The notes: a model not told the origin generated them from the sequence alone. A stretch of DNA of 64,000 nt from DASQUK01 sp963756425 (GCA_963756425.1 CAVWNW010000001.1:1-64000), one strand, 5' to 3'. Shown: positions 48,932 through 57,836, counted from the first letter of the stretch. Numbers and translations are program-made.

Positions 48932-51900
48932 ATGTGCGGGATCATCGCAGTCCTCCGGCCTCCCGGCGCGCGCCTGGCACCGTCCGCAGACGAGGTCACC
49001 GGCCCCCTGCACGACGCCGCCGCCACGCTGGCGTCGAACCTGCCGCTGGTCGAGGCCTGCGGCCGCGCGGCGGATCGTCTCGAGGCCAGCGACGCACAGC
49101 TGCGTGGCACCGACGGGGTCTGGGCCCTCGTGCACGACCGGCGCCTGCTGGCCGAGGTCGAGGGCCTGACAGCCCAGCTCGGCGAGACGATCAAGGCCAT
49201 CGAGGCGGGCCTCGACGCCGGACCGGGCGGTCCTGACAATGACGGCGACGACGCCGATCCCCTTGAGGCCGTCAACGCCGCCGTCGTGTGCCTCAAGGAC
49301 TCCGTCTGGTCGATAGAACGCGACCGGGTGCGCACCGCCCGGGCGGTGGCCGACCTCGCCGGCAGCGAACCGGGGTGGGCTGCGACCGAGTCGTACAGCG
49401 CGATCCAGCAGGCGCTGTCGGCGATCGATCGGCTCGAGGTGCGGGGGCGGGACTCCGCCGGGCTCCACGTCCTGGTGCGGGGTCACGGCCTCGACGTGGG
49501 CAGCGCCGCTGTGACCCGCATGCTCGCCGAGCGGGCGAGCGACCCGTTGTTCCGGTCAGGCGCCGTGCGAGCGGTCGACGGCTGCCTGTCGTTCGTGTAC
49601 AAGGCCGCCGCCGAGATCGGCGAGCTGGGCGACAACACGTCGGCCCTGCGCGACGCCGTCCGGGCCGACGAGCTGCTTCGCCTGGCGGTGTCCGCCGACA
49701 CCGCGATCGCGACCGTGCTGGGCCACACCCGCTGGGCGTCGGTGGGGATGATCAGCCAGCCCAACGCCCATCCCGTCGACAGCACCGAGACGGGGGCGGC
49801 CACCGGCCCGTACGTGGTCGCCGCCCTCAACGGCGACGTCGACAACTTCGCCGACCTCAAGGCGCTGGACGGGCTGCAGATCGCGCCCGAGATAACCACC
49901 GACGCCAAGGTGATCCCGACGCTGGTCTCCCATCGCCTGGCCGAGGGCAACGACCTGACGACCGCCTTCCGCAACACGGTCGCCAGCTTCGAGGGGTCGG
50001 TGGCGATCGCCGCCAATGCCGCCGCCGAGCCCGACAAGCTCCTCCTGGCGCTGCGGGGAAGCGGCCAGGCCCTGTACGTCGGGCTCGCCGACGGCGCGTA
50101 CATCGTGGCCAGCGAGCCCTACGGCGTCATCGAGCTGACCGATCGCTACCTGCGGATGGACGGCGAGACCCCCGCCAACCTCGACAACCCCACCGCCAGC
50201 CGGGGCCAGATCATCGTGCTCGACGGCAGCCGGGCCGGCACGTTCGAGGGTGTCGAGCGGCTCGCGTACGACGGCACACCGCTGCCCGTCACCGAGACCG
50301 ACGTCGCCACGGCGCAGATCACCACCCGCGACATCGACCGGGGCCAGTTCCCGCACTTCCTGCTCAAGGAGATCTCCGAGGCGCCCACCAGCTTCCGCAA
50401 GACGTTGCGGGGCAAGCTGGTCGAGCGCGAGGCCGGCGGCGAGCTGAACGTGTCGCTCGGGCCCGACGCGCTGCCGGACGACGTGCGGGGCGCGCTCGGC
50501 CGCGGCGAGATCGACCGGGTCGTCGTCATCGGGCAGGGGACCGCGGCCGTCGCCGGCGGGGCCATGGCGGCCGCGCTGGACCAGTTCTGCGGGTCCACCA
50601 ACCTGAAGGTCGACGCGGTGCCCGCCACCGAGCTGTCCGGCTTCGGGCTGCGGCCGTCGATGTCGGACACGTTGGTGGTCGCCATCAGCCAGTCGGGCAC
50701 CACCACCGACACCAACCGCACGGTCGACCTGGTCCGGTCACGGGGCGCCAAGGTCGTGGCCATCGTCAACCGGCGAGGCAGCGACCTCACCGACAAGGCC
50801 GACGGGGTCCTGTACACGTCGGACGGCCGCGACGTGGAGATGTCCGTCGCCTCCACCAAGGCCTTCTACAGCCAGGTCGCGGCCGGCCTGCTGCTGGCGG
50901 CCGCGATCAGCGACGAGGTGGGCGGCCGCGTCGACCAGGCCGTGCTCCGGGCGTTGCGTGACCTCCCCGATGCGATGGCCGAGGTGATCGACCGCCGGCC
51001 GGCCATTGCCGAGGCCGCCCACAGGCTGGCGCCCGCGAAGCGCTACTGGGCGGTGGTCGGCAACGGGTCCAACCGCATCGCCGCGGCCGAGGTGCGGATC
51101 AAGCTGTCGGAGCTTTGCTACAAGTCGATCGCCGCCGACTCCACGGAGGACAAGAAGCACATCGACCTGTCCTCCGAGCCGCTGATCATCGTGTGCGCCG
51201 CCGGGCTACAGGGGTCCACCGCCGACGACGTGGCCAAGGAGGTCGCCATCTACCGCGCCCACAAGGCGTCGCCGGTCGTCATCGCCACCGACGGCCAGGC
51301 GCGCTTCGCATCGGCGCTCCACGTCCTGCCGGTGCCGCCGACCCACCCCGCGCTGGCGTTCGTGCTCTCGGCCATGGCCGGCCACCTGTTCGGCTACGAG
51401 GCGGCGCTTGCCATCGACGCACTGGCGCGGCCGCTGCGCGAGGCGCGGGCCGCCATCGAGGCCGCGACGGTGGGCGGCGACCGCCCGGGCGCGCTCGTCT
51501 ACCGCGACGGGGAAACGGTCCTGCGGAGGCTGCGGACCGACCTGCAACCGGTGACCCGGCGGTACTCCGACGGGTTGCGGGTCGGCAGCTACGACGGGCA
51601 GCTCGAGGCCTCGACCGCGGTACGCCTGACCCAGCTGTTCCGCTACGTGCTCGGCGTCATCCCGCTCGACGCCTACCAGATCGACGAGGGCAAGGTGGGC
51701 ACACCCGCCGTCATCGTCGACGACCTGACCTCCGCCCTGACGCTCGCCATCGAGGAGCTCACCCGCCCGGTCGACGCGATCAAGCACCAGGCCAAGACAG
51801 TCACGGTGGGGATCTCCCGCAGCGACGAGACCCTCCTGGAGGTCGCACTGGTGCGGTCGGTGCTGGACGCCGGGGCCCCGCGCGACTGGCTCACCTACCG

Positions 51901-52408
51901 CACGCTGCGGACCCTCGCCGACATCAGCCCGGCCATCACCGCGGTGGTGGGGTTCACCCGGTACCGCATCGAGGGACGTGCCGGGCCCGAGGAGGCGGAG
52001 GGGGCCGCCACCATCACCGTGGTCGACCGCGGTGGCATCGCCCGCGACATCGCCAGCCGCACCGACCGCTCGCCCGAGCTGCGCGGCACCAAGCGCCGGG
52101 TCGCCTACGAGCGCGAGCTGCTCGTGGGCCTGGGCCGGGGGGACAACCGGCCGATCGTCATCGTGCCCGAGGTGAAGGACGGCGAGGCCACCGGCATCAC
52201 GCTGTTGCACGTGCGCTTCGCCGACCAGCTTCCGGCGCCGACCGTCAGGGGCGTCCTGCAGGGCTACCGGAACCGCTACGCGGTGCTCCGGGATGCCGTG
52301 CTCGAGACCGAGCCGACGTTCCGCGAGGACCTGCTGTCCGGGCTGCCGGTCGACGTGCTCCTCACCGAGCCCATCAGCCAGCTGGCCGACCACTGGCGGG
52401 CGGGATGA
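48932..52408 (+). CDS. glmS: Greatly enlarged GlmS-type glucosamine-6-phosphate synthase
   Basis: GlmS makes glucosamine-6-phosphate from fructose-6-phosphate and glutamine. Here it is 1158 residues; normal enzymes are ~610. The nucleophile Cys2 (MCGII) is present, but the RGRDSAG loop comes only at residue ~171 instead of ~25, so about 140 residues are inserted. GHTRWAS (~264) and NGDVDN (~300) follow. The first SIS domain has SQSGTTTDT (~587), and the second has STEDKKHIDL (~740). A stretch like the catalytic C-tail of GlmS (AKTVTV) is at ~954, followed by ~200 more residues of unknown fold. Next to glmM, so UDP-GlcNAc supply is the likely role. Start is the leaderless ATG. Confidence 0.88.
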   Translation: MCGIIAVLRPPGARLAPSADEVTGPLHDAAATLASNLPLVEACGRAADRLEASDAQLRGTDGVWALVHDRRLLAEVEGLTAQLGETIKAIEAGLDAGPGGPDNDGDDADPLEAVNAAVVCLKDSVWSIERDRVRTARAVADLAGSEPGWAATESYSAIQQALSAIDRLEVRGRDSAGLHVLVRGHGLDVGSAAVTRMLAERASDPLFRSGAVRAVDGCLSFVYKAAAEIGELGDNTSALRDAVRADELLRLAVSADTAIATVLGHTRWASVGMISQPNAHPVDSTETGAATGPYVVAALNGDVDNFADLKALDGLQIAPEITTDAKVIPTLVSHRLAEGNDLTTAFRNTVASFEGSVAIAANAAAEPDKLLLALRGSGQALYVGLADGAYIVASEPYGVIELTDRYLRMDGETPANLDNPTASRGQIIVLDGSRAGTFEGVERLAYDGTPLPVTETDVATAQITTRDIDRGQFPHFLLKEISEAPTSFRKTLRGKLVEREAGGELNVSLGPDALPDDVRGALGRGEIDRVVVIGQGTAAVAGGAMAAALDQFCGSTNLKVDAVPATELSGFGLRPSMSDTLVVAISQSGTTTDTNRTVDLVRSRGAKVVAIVNRRGSDLTDKADGVLYTSDGRDVEMSVASTKAFYSQVAAGLLLAAAISDEVGGRVDQAVLRALRDLPDAMAEVIDRRPAIAEAAHRLAPAKRYWAVVGNGSNRIAAAEVRIKLSELCYKSIAADSTEDKKHIDLSSEPLIIVCAAGLQGSTADDVAKEVAIYRAHKASPVVIATDGQARFASALHVLPVPPTHPALAFVLSAMAGHLFGYEAALAIDALARPLREARAAIEAATVGGDRPGALVYRDGETVLRRLRTDLQPVTRRYSDGLRVGSYDGQLEASTAVRLTQLFRYVLGVIPLDAYQIDEGKVGTPAVIVDDLTSALTLAIEELTRPVDAIKHQAKTVTVGISRSDETLLEVALVRSVLDAGAPRDWLTYRTLRTLADISPAITAVVGFTRYRIEGRAGPEEAEGAATITVVDRGGIARDIASRTDRSPELRGTKRRVAYERELLVGLGRGDNRPIVIVPEVKDGEATGITLLHVRFADQLPAPTVRGVLQGYRNRYAVLRDAVLETEPTFREDLLSGLPVDVLLTEPISQLADHWRAG

Positions 52409-52416
52409 ACCTCGTC

Positions 52417-52457
52417 TTTGAAGATCTTCCGGGCCAATGGCCCGGAAGATCTTCAAA
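52417..52457. terminator. Perfect 20-bp palindrome between glmS and acpS
   Basis: TTTGAAGATCTTCCGGGCCA (52417-52436) and its exact complement (52438-52457) flank a single A. It starts 9 nt after the glmS stop. It is the longest perfect palindrome in the window. It could end glmS transcription or bind a dimeric regulator; the tiny centre disfavours a simple RNA loop but allows a cruciform. Confidence 0.6.
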
Positions 52458-52475
52458 GAACGCTTACCGCCGACG

Positions 52476-52856
52476 GTGAGCACGGTGCTGGGTGTCGGCG
52501 TCGACCTGTGCGAGGTCGACCGGATGCGCCGGGTGCTGGCGCGCACCCCGGGGTTCGTCGCCCGGGTGTTCACCGAGGGCGAGCAGGCGTACTGCCGGAT
52601 GCGGCGCGACCCGGTCGAGCGGTTCGCCGCCCGCTTCGCCGCCAAGGAGGCGGTGCTCAAGGCCATGGGGGTCGGCCTGGGGGCGTGCGCCTTCCGGGAG
52701 ATCGAGGTGGTGCGGGCGGAGTCGGGGGCGCCGTCGCTGGCCCTGCACGGGACCGCCGCCAACCTGGCCGGGGCACGGGGCATCGGGGCCTGGCACATGA
52801 GCCTCGCCCACACGGCCACCATGGCCCAGGCGTTGGTGATCGCCGTCGACGGCTGA
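52476..52856 (+). CDS. acpS: Holo-[acyl-carrier-protein] synthase
   Basis: AcpS transfers phosphopantetheine from coenzyme A to acyl carrier protein. The 126-residue product has the magnesium-binding GVGVDLCEVDRM (Asp near residue 10) and the RFAAKEAVLKAMG helix with the catalytic Glu. The GTG at 52476 is chosen because homologues start just before this motif. An ATG at 52437 is in frame but lies at the centre of the palindrome and adds 13 unmatched residues. Confidence 0.92.
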   Translation: MSTVLGVGVDLCEVDRMRRVLARTPGFVARVFTEGEQAYCRMRRDPVERFAARFAAKEAVLKAMGVGLGACAFREIEVVRAESGAPSLALHGTAANLAGARGIGAWHMSLAHTATMAQALVIAVDG

Positions 52857-52862
52857 ACACCG

Positions 52863-52900
52863 GCCGGTTACCGGGTGGGTGCTACCAGCCACCCCACTAG
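52863..52900 (+). repeat. 38-bp direct repeat, copy 1
   Basis: GCCGGTTACCGGGTGGGTGC begins a 38-bp unit ending CCCCACTAG, exactly repeated at 53026-53063. In this copy the end extends into a perfect palindrome AGCCACCCCACT/AGTGGGGTGGCT (52888-52911). It starts 7 nt after the acpS stop. Confidence 0.75.
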
Positions 52901-53025
52901 TGGGGTGGCTCGCAGCCCAGCACCGGCAACCGACGGCCAGCGGCACCGCTGGACTGCGTCCTCGTCGTCGCCGCAGCTACGGCTGCGCCTTCCTCCTGCG
53001 TCCTTGCCACCGGCACCGCTGACTC
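52901..53025. other. 125-bp non-coding spacer between direct repeats
   Basis: No gene is seen. It contains CACCGCTGG/CAGCGGC-type dyads, CCGCAGC/GCTGCG around TACG, and two copies of CGGCACCGCTG (near 52940 and 53011). The stretch TGCGTCCTCGTCGTCGCCGC has the look of a dispersed intergenic repeat. Confidence 0.4.
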
Positions 53026-53063
53026 GCCGGTTACCGGGTGGGTGCTACCAGCCACCCCACTAG
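53026..53063 (+). repeat. 38-bp direct repeat, copy 2
   Basis: Exact copy of 52863-52900. Its last bases (CACTAG) run into TAGCCT, the -10 box of nnrDE, so this copy forms the upstream part of that promoter. Confidence 0.75.
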
Positions 53064-53066
53064 CCT
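53061..53066 (+). promoter_or_regulatory. -10 box of leaderless nnrDE promoter
   Basis: TAGCCT is followed by 9 nt and the ATG of the NAD(P)HX repair gene. No ribosome site is present. Confidence 0.45.
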
Positions 53067-53075
53067 CGGTGAGTC

Positions 53076-54458
53076 ATGCGGCCGGTGCTCACCCCCGACG
53101 AGATGGCGGCCGTCGATGCCGCCGCCCCCGAGCCGGTGGAGGTCCTGATCGGTCGTGCCGGCGCCGCACTGGCCCGCGAAGCGCTGGGGATGTTGGGCGG
53201 TGCGTATGGTCGCCGGGTCGTCGTCGTGGCCGGGAAGGGGAACAACGGCAACGACGGCCGGGATGCCGCCCGTCGCCTCGAGCGCCGAGGCATCCGAGTC
53301 CAGGTCGTCGCCGCCGACGACACGCCACCGGTGCTGCCGGCCTGCGACCTGGTCGTCGACGCCGCCTACGGGACGGGGTTCCGGGGGGAGTACGCCGCCC
53401 CCGATCCCGGCGGCGCGCCGGTGCTGGCCGTGGACATTCCCAGCGGGGTCACCGGGCTCACGGGCGAGGCCGCCGGCGGCCCGGTGGCCGCCACCCGCAC
53501 GGTCACGTTCGCGGCGCTCAAGCCCGGGCTGGTGTTCTACCCGGGGCGCGCCCTGGCGGGCACCGTGACCGTGGCCGACATCGGGCTCGACGTGTCGGGC
53601 GCACGGGTGGGCGTGGTCGAGGGCGCCGACGTGGCCGCGTGGGTCCCCGCCCGCCCCCCCGACGCCCACAAGTGGCGGGCTGCGGTCATGCTCGCCGCCG
53701 GTTCGCCGGGCATGACCGGCGCCGCCCACCTGGCCGCCCGTTCCGCCTACCGCGCCGGTGCAGGGATGGTCCGCGTCGCAAGCCCCGGCCTCGAGTCCGA
53801 CCCCGCCCTACCCACCGAGGCGGTGGGGATCGCGGTGCCGGCCGCCGGTTGGGATGCTGTCGTCTTCGACGAGCTGGCCCGCATGGGCGCGCTCGTGGTC
53901 GGCCCCGGCCTCGGGCGGGGCGCCCCGGCGGTGGCCGCCATCCACCACCTCGTGGCGAGCGCCCCGGTGCCGGTGGTGGTCGACGGCGACGGGTTGTCGG
54001 CCCTCGGCGCGCAGGTGGGCGACGTGATCGCCGGCCGCGGCGCCAATGCCCCGATCGTGCTCACCCCCCATGACGGCGAGTTCGCCCGCCTCGCAGGCGA
54101 CCCCCCCGGGCCCGATCGCATCGCCGCCGCCCGCGGCCTCGCCGCGGACGTGGGGGCGATCGTGCTGCTCAAGGGGCCCACCACCACGGTGGCCCACCCC
54201 GACGGGCGCGTCCGGCTGAACGTCGCCGCCGACGCCCGGCTGGCGACCGCCGGCACCGGGGACGTGCTCTCGGGCATCATCGGGTCCCTCCTCGCCCAGG
54301 GGGTGGACGCGTTCGACGCGGCCGCGGCAGGGGCGTGGCTGCACGCCCGGGCGGCCGAGGAGGGCCCGGCGCGGGGGCTGATCGCCTCCGACGTCGTCGC
54401 GGGGCTGCCCGCGGCCCTGGCGGCGGTGTCCGGCTCGGCCGTCGGTGGTGCCGCCTAG
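53076..54458 (+). CDS. nnrD: Bifunctional NAD(P)HX epimerase / ADP-dependent dehydratase
   Basis: This enzyme repairs hydrated NADH and NADPH. The 460-residue product has the epimerase domain first (GKGNNGNDGRDAARRL near residue 53; VDAAYGTGFRG; VDIPSGVTG) and the ribokinase-like dehydratase second (VMLAAGSPGMTGAAHLAARS; LTPHDGEFARLAG; ATAGTGDVLSGIIGSLLAQG). All motif regions are intact. Order acpS-nnrDE-alr is usual in actinobacteria. The nnrE activity is in the same chain. Confidence 0.95.
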   Translation: MRPVLTPDEMAAVDAAAPEPVEVLIGRAGAALAREALGMLGGAYGRRVVVVAGKGNNGNDGRDAARRLERRGIRVQVVAADDTPPVLPACDLVVDAAYGTGFRGEYAAPDPGGAPVLAVDIPSGVTGLTGEAAGGPVAATRTVTFAALKPGLVFYPGRALAGTVTVADIGLDVSGARVGVVEGADVAAWVPARPPDAHKWRAAVMLAAGSPGMTGAAHLAARSAYRAGAGMVRVASPGLESDPALPTEAVGIAVPAAGWDAVVFDELARMGALVVGPGLGRGAPAVAAIHHLVASAPVPVVVDGDGLSALGAQVGDVIAGRGANAPIVLTPHDGEFARLAGDPPGPDRIAAARGLAADVGAIVLLKGPTTTVAHPDGRVRLNVAADARLATAGTGDVLSGIIGSLLAQGVDAFDAAAAGAWLHARAAEEGPARGLIASDVVAGLPAALAAVSGSAVGGAA

Positions 54459-54477
54459 TGGGCGCGAGGAACCACTA

Positions 54478-55593
54478 GTGGCGCGGGCGTGGGCCGAGGT
54501 CGATCTCGGCGCCATCCGGCACAACGTCCGCACGCTCCGCGCCATCGCCGCCCCGGCCCGGATGTGCGCCGTCGTGAAGGCCAACGGCTACGGGCACGGT
54601 GCCGCCGCCGTCGGGCGCGCCGCGGTCGAGGCCGGCGCCGACTGGCTGGGCGTCGCGCAAGTCGACGAGCTGGTGGGGCTGCGCGATGCCGGGATCGAGG
54701 TCCCGCTGTTGCTGCTGTCGGAGCCGCGGCTCGACGAGGTCGACGACGCCATCGCCACCGGCGCCCGGCTCACCGTCTACAGCCCCACCTGCATCGCGGC
54801 ACTGGCGAAGTCGGTTCGGTCCCGCCGGGGCAGCACCGTCGCCGTCCACCTCAAGGTCGACACCGGCATGCATCGCGTGGGTGCGGCCCCCGGCGACGCC
54901 GTCGCACTGGCCCGTTCCATCGGGGAGCTGGCGGAGCTGCGGCTCGAGGGGGTGTGCACCCACCTCCCGGTCGCCGACGAGCCCGACAACCCCTTCACCG
55001 ACGACCAGATCGCCAGGTTCGACGCCGTTGTGGCCGAGCTGCGGGCGGCGGGGATCGATCCGGGCATCATCCACATGGCCAACTCGGCGGGCACGATCGC
55101 CCACCCCAAGGCGCGCTACGACGTGGTGCGGTGTGGCATCGCCGTCTACGGCATCCCCCCGGCGCCGGCGCTGGCGGCGCAGGCCGCCGACCTCCACCCG
55201 GCCCTGACCCTCGCGTCCGAGGTCGCGTTCGTGAAGCCGTTGGCGGCGGGGGAGCGGGTGTCGTACGGGCACCGTCACGAGATCGCCCGGGACACGGTGG
55301 TCGCCACGGTGCCGATCGGCTATGCGGACGGTGTGTTCCGATCGCTGCCCTTGGCCGGCCAGGAGGTGCTGATCCGTGGCGAGCGGCGCCCCATCGTCGG
55401 CGTGGTCACGATGGACCAGCTGATGGTGGACTGCGGTCCGGGCTCGGACGTCGCGCCCGGCGAGCGGGTCGTGCTCCTCGGAGGGCAGGGCGACGAGCGC
55501 ATCACCCCCGACGAGTGGGCGGGCCACCTCGGGACCATCTCCTACGAGGTGGTGTGTGCGATCGGCGCCCGCGTGGCCCGGCGCTACCGATAG
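54478..55593 (+). CDS. alr: Alanine racemase
   Basis: Alr makes D-alanine for peptidoglycan using pyridoxal phosphate. The 371-residue product has the PLP Lys in CAVVKANGYGHGA (near residue 35) and the catalytic Tyr region ERVSYGHRHEI (~262), then VTMDQLMVDCG. The GTG at 54478 follows GAGGA with 7-nt spacing, and an open upstream frame of 11 codons overlaps nnrDE. Followed after a few bases by the S58 gene. Confidence 0.95.
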   Translation: MARAWAEVDLGAIRHNVRTLRAIAAPARMCAVVKANGYGHGAAAVGRAAVEAGADWLGVAQVDELVGLRDAGIEVPLLLLSEPRLDEVDDAIATGARLTVYSPTCIAALAKSVRSRRGSTVAVHLKVDTGMHRVGAAPGDAVALARSIGELAELRLEGVCTHLPVADEPDNPFTDDQIARFDAVVAELRAAGIDPGIIHMANSAGTIAHPKARYDVVRCGIAVYGIPPAPALAAQAADLHPALTLASEVAFVKPLAAGERVSYGHRHEIARDTVVATVPIGYADGVFRSLPLAGQEVLIRGERRPIVGVVTMDQLMVDCGPGSDVAPGERVVLLGGQGDERITPDEWAGHLGTISYEVVCAIGARVARRYR

Positions 55594-55606
55594 GCGGGTG
55601 GACGGG

Positions 55607-56470
55607 ATGGTCACGGACGTCGCCGGGGTGCGGGTGGGGCATTGGACGGATCCCGAGGCACGCACGGGCTGCACCGTGGTCCTGTTCCCCGACCGGACCG
55701 TGGCGTCCGGCGATGTGCGCGGCGGTGCGCCGGCCACCCGGGAGCTCGAGCTCCTCGATCCCCAACGCACCGTGAGCCGGATCGACGCCGTGCTGCTCAC
55801 TGGCGGCTCGGCGTTCGGTCTGGCGGCCGCCGACGGCGCGATGCGCTTCTGCGAGGAGCGGGGTATGGGCTTCGCCACGCCCGTGGGCCCGGTCCCGATC
55901 GTCGTGGCCTTGGCGCTGTTCGATCTGGCCGTCGGCGACCCGGCGGCCCGGCCCGGACCGGACGAGGGCTATGCCGCGTGCGTGGCGGCGACCGACGGCC
56001 CCGTCGAGCTCGGGTTGATCGGCGCCGGTGCCGGGGCCACGGTCGCCAAGCTCGGCCGGGCCGGGGACCGCCGCCCCGGGGGCCTGGTCTCGGCCGGCGC
56101 GGAGGGGGGCGGCCTGCGGGTGGCGGCCCTGGTGGCGGTCAACGCCTCGGGCACCCCCGGCGCCGACGACCGGATGGCGCTGGAGCTCGCCGGTGCCCGC
56201 GACGTGGCGGAGGCCCGCGTGACCGGAACCGGTTTCGTCAACACCACGATCGGGGTCGTGGCCACCAACGCCCGCCTCGACAAGATGGCCTGCCACCTCG
56301 TGGCCCAGGGCGGCCACGACGGGCTCGCCAGGTCGCTGTTCCCCGCGCACACGCGCGCCGACGGCGATGCGTTCGTGGCGGCGGCAACCGGTGAGGTGGA
56401 GGCCGACGTGGACGTCGTGCGGGCCCTCGCAGTCCACGTGGTCGCCGAGGCCGTGCGGTCCCTGGCGTAA
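55607..56470 (+). CDS. S58-family self-processing peptidase (DmpA/NylC type)
   Basis: A 287-residue N-terminal-nucleophile hydrolase. Visible pieces are GVRVGHWTD, GCTVVLFPD, GDVRGGAPATRE, LTGGSAFGLAAADG, and GFVNTTIGVVATNARL, where the Asn-Thr bond is the expected autoprocessing site that frees the catalytic Thr. Relatives include DmpA aminopeptidases and the nylon-oligomer hydrolase NylC; the natural substrate here is unknown (D-amino acid or beta peptides are possible given alr upstream). Starts at ATG 55607 or GTG 55598. Confidence 0.88.
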   Translation: MVTDVAGVRVGHWTDPEARTGCTVVLFPDRTVASGDVRGGAPATRELELLDPQRTVSRIDAVLLTGGSAFGLAAADGAMRFCEERGMGFATPVGPVPIVVALALFDLAVGDPAARPGPDEGYAACVAATDGPVELGLIGAGAGATVAKLGRAGDRRPGGLVSAGAEGGGLRVAALVAVNASGTPGADDRMALELAGARDVAEARVTGTGFVNTTIGVVATNARLDKMACHLVAQGGHDGLARSLFPAHTRADGDAFVAAATGEVEADVDVVRALAVHVVAEAVRSLA

Positions 56471-56489
56471 CGGGCGGGGGGGTCGCCAA

Positions 56490-56532
56490 CTGGGTGTAGC
56501 CGTCTGGCCGATGACCGCACAGCTACACCCAG
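56490..56532. terminator. Bidirectional hairpin between S58 and P450 genes
   Basis: CTGGGTGTAGC (56490-56500) pairs perfectly with GCTACACCCAG (56522-56532) around a 21-nt loop. It lies between convergent genes. Confidence 0.6.
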
Positions 56533-56555
56533 AACGGGGTTTGGTTGGGCGCTCC

Positions 56556-57836
56556 TCAGAACGGCCGCTCGGGCGGACCGACGACGGGCCCGGGAGTGAA
56601 GGTGGCGGGCATCCGCACCGCACCGTTCAGCTGCGGGTTTCCCTGGTAGAAGCGCGTGGCGGCCCGGTCGACCTCGTAGTCGGGCATGCGGTCCAGCACC
56701 TGGCGGACGAGGACCTGGAACATCGTGCGGGCCATGTGCATCCCGATGCAGCGGTGCGGCCCGACGCCGAAGGCTAGGTGCGGGTTGCGCTCGCGGTCGA
56801 GGTCCACCTCGTCGGGTCGCTCGAACGCCCGGGGGTCACGGTTGGCCGACAGCCAGCTCAACATCAGGTGGTCGCCGCGCCGGAGCTGCTGGCCCCCCAG
56901 CTCCACGTCGCGGGTGATGGTGCGCGTCAGCGTCTCGTTCACCGAGAAGTAGCGCAGGAACTCGTCGGTGGCGGCGCCCAGCAGGCGGGGCTCGTCGATG
57001 AGGCGCCGGCGGAGGTCGTGGTGCTCGTCGAGGTGGTACAGGGTGAGCGACGTGAGCGAGGTGGTCGTGTCGAGGCCCCCCGCCACCAGGTTCCACAGCA
57101 CCGACACCAGCTCGTCGTCGGTGAGACGACGGCTCCCGTCGAGCTCGCCGTCGCCGTCGACCTCCATCTCGACGAGCTGGGTGAGCAGGTCGTCGCGGGG
57201 CTGGCGCCGGCGCGCATCGATCTCGCCCTGGAGCTCGGCCACCATGCCCGGCACGTTGGCGATCGCCTCGTCGTACTCGGGGCTCCCGGGCCGGTACGAG
57301 ACCGTGCCGTGGAACACTGCGGCGTAGTGCGGCCAGCTGTCGTGCGGCAGCCCCACCAGCTCCATCGTCAGGATCGCCGGAACCGGGTTGGCCAGATCGA
57401 GGACGAGGTCGATGCCGCCGGTCTCGATCCTCTGGTCGATGAACCACGTGGTCGCGGCCTCCATCAGCGGTTGGAGGCGAGCGATGGCGGGCGGCGCGAG
57501 GAACCGGTTGAGGACCCGGCGGAGCCCGCCGTGGCGGGGCCCCTCGACCTCGGCGATCCCCTGGGGAGGGATCCGGCCCCGCGGCAGACCCGCGATCCCG
57601 AGGTAGTCGATGCCGTCGTCGGGCTCGGCCCCGTAGCGGCTGGTGAACGTCTCGGCGTCACGGGAGACGGTGGCGACCTCGTCGTAGCCGCTCACGACCC
57701 AGAATCCGCCGTAGTTGGAGTTGTAGGCGACCGGACAACGGCGCAACTCGGCCCAGCGAGCGTGGCGCTCCTCGTGGAACTCCCGATTGTGGTGGTCGAA
57801 ATCGACCGTCGCTCGGTCGGCCATCGCGTCGGTCAT
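56556..57836 (-). CDS. Cytochrome P450
   Basis: A 426-residue soluble bacterial P450. The oxygen-activating I-helix AGGLDTTTS (near residue 248), the ExxR-type helix DEFLRYF and the haem loop FGVGPHRCIGMHMAR with its Cys (near 360) are intact. It hydroxylates an unknown substrate with electrons from an external ferredoxin; no ferredoxin gene is adjacent. The ATG at 57836 follows GGGGAGGGCGCC. The open frame extends 13 codons upstream without support. Confidence 0.93.
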   Translation of the reverse strand: MTDAMADRATVDFDHHNREFHEERHARWAELRRCPVAYNSNYGGFWVVSGYDEVATVSRDAETFTSRYGAEPDDGIDYLGIAGLPRGRIPPQGIAEVEGPRHGGLRRVLNRFLAPPAIARLQPLMEAATTWFIDQRIETGGIDLVLDLANPVPAILTMELVGLPHDSWPHYAAVFHGTVSYRPGSPEYDEAIANVPGMVAELQGEIDARRRQPRDDLLTQLVEMEVDGDGELDGSRRLTDDELVSVLWNLVAGGLDTTTSLTSLTLYHLDEHHDLRRRLIDEPRLLGAATDEFLRYFSVNETLTRTITRDVELGGQQLRRGDHLMLSWLSANRDPRAFERPDEVDLDRERNPHLAFGVGPHRCIGMHMARTMFQVLVRQVLDRMPDYEVDRAATRFYQGNPQLNGAVRMPATFTPGPVVGPPERPF

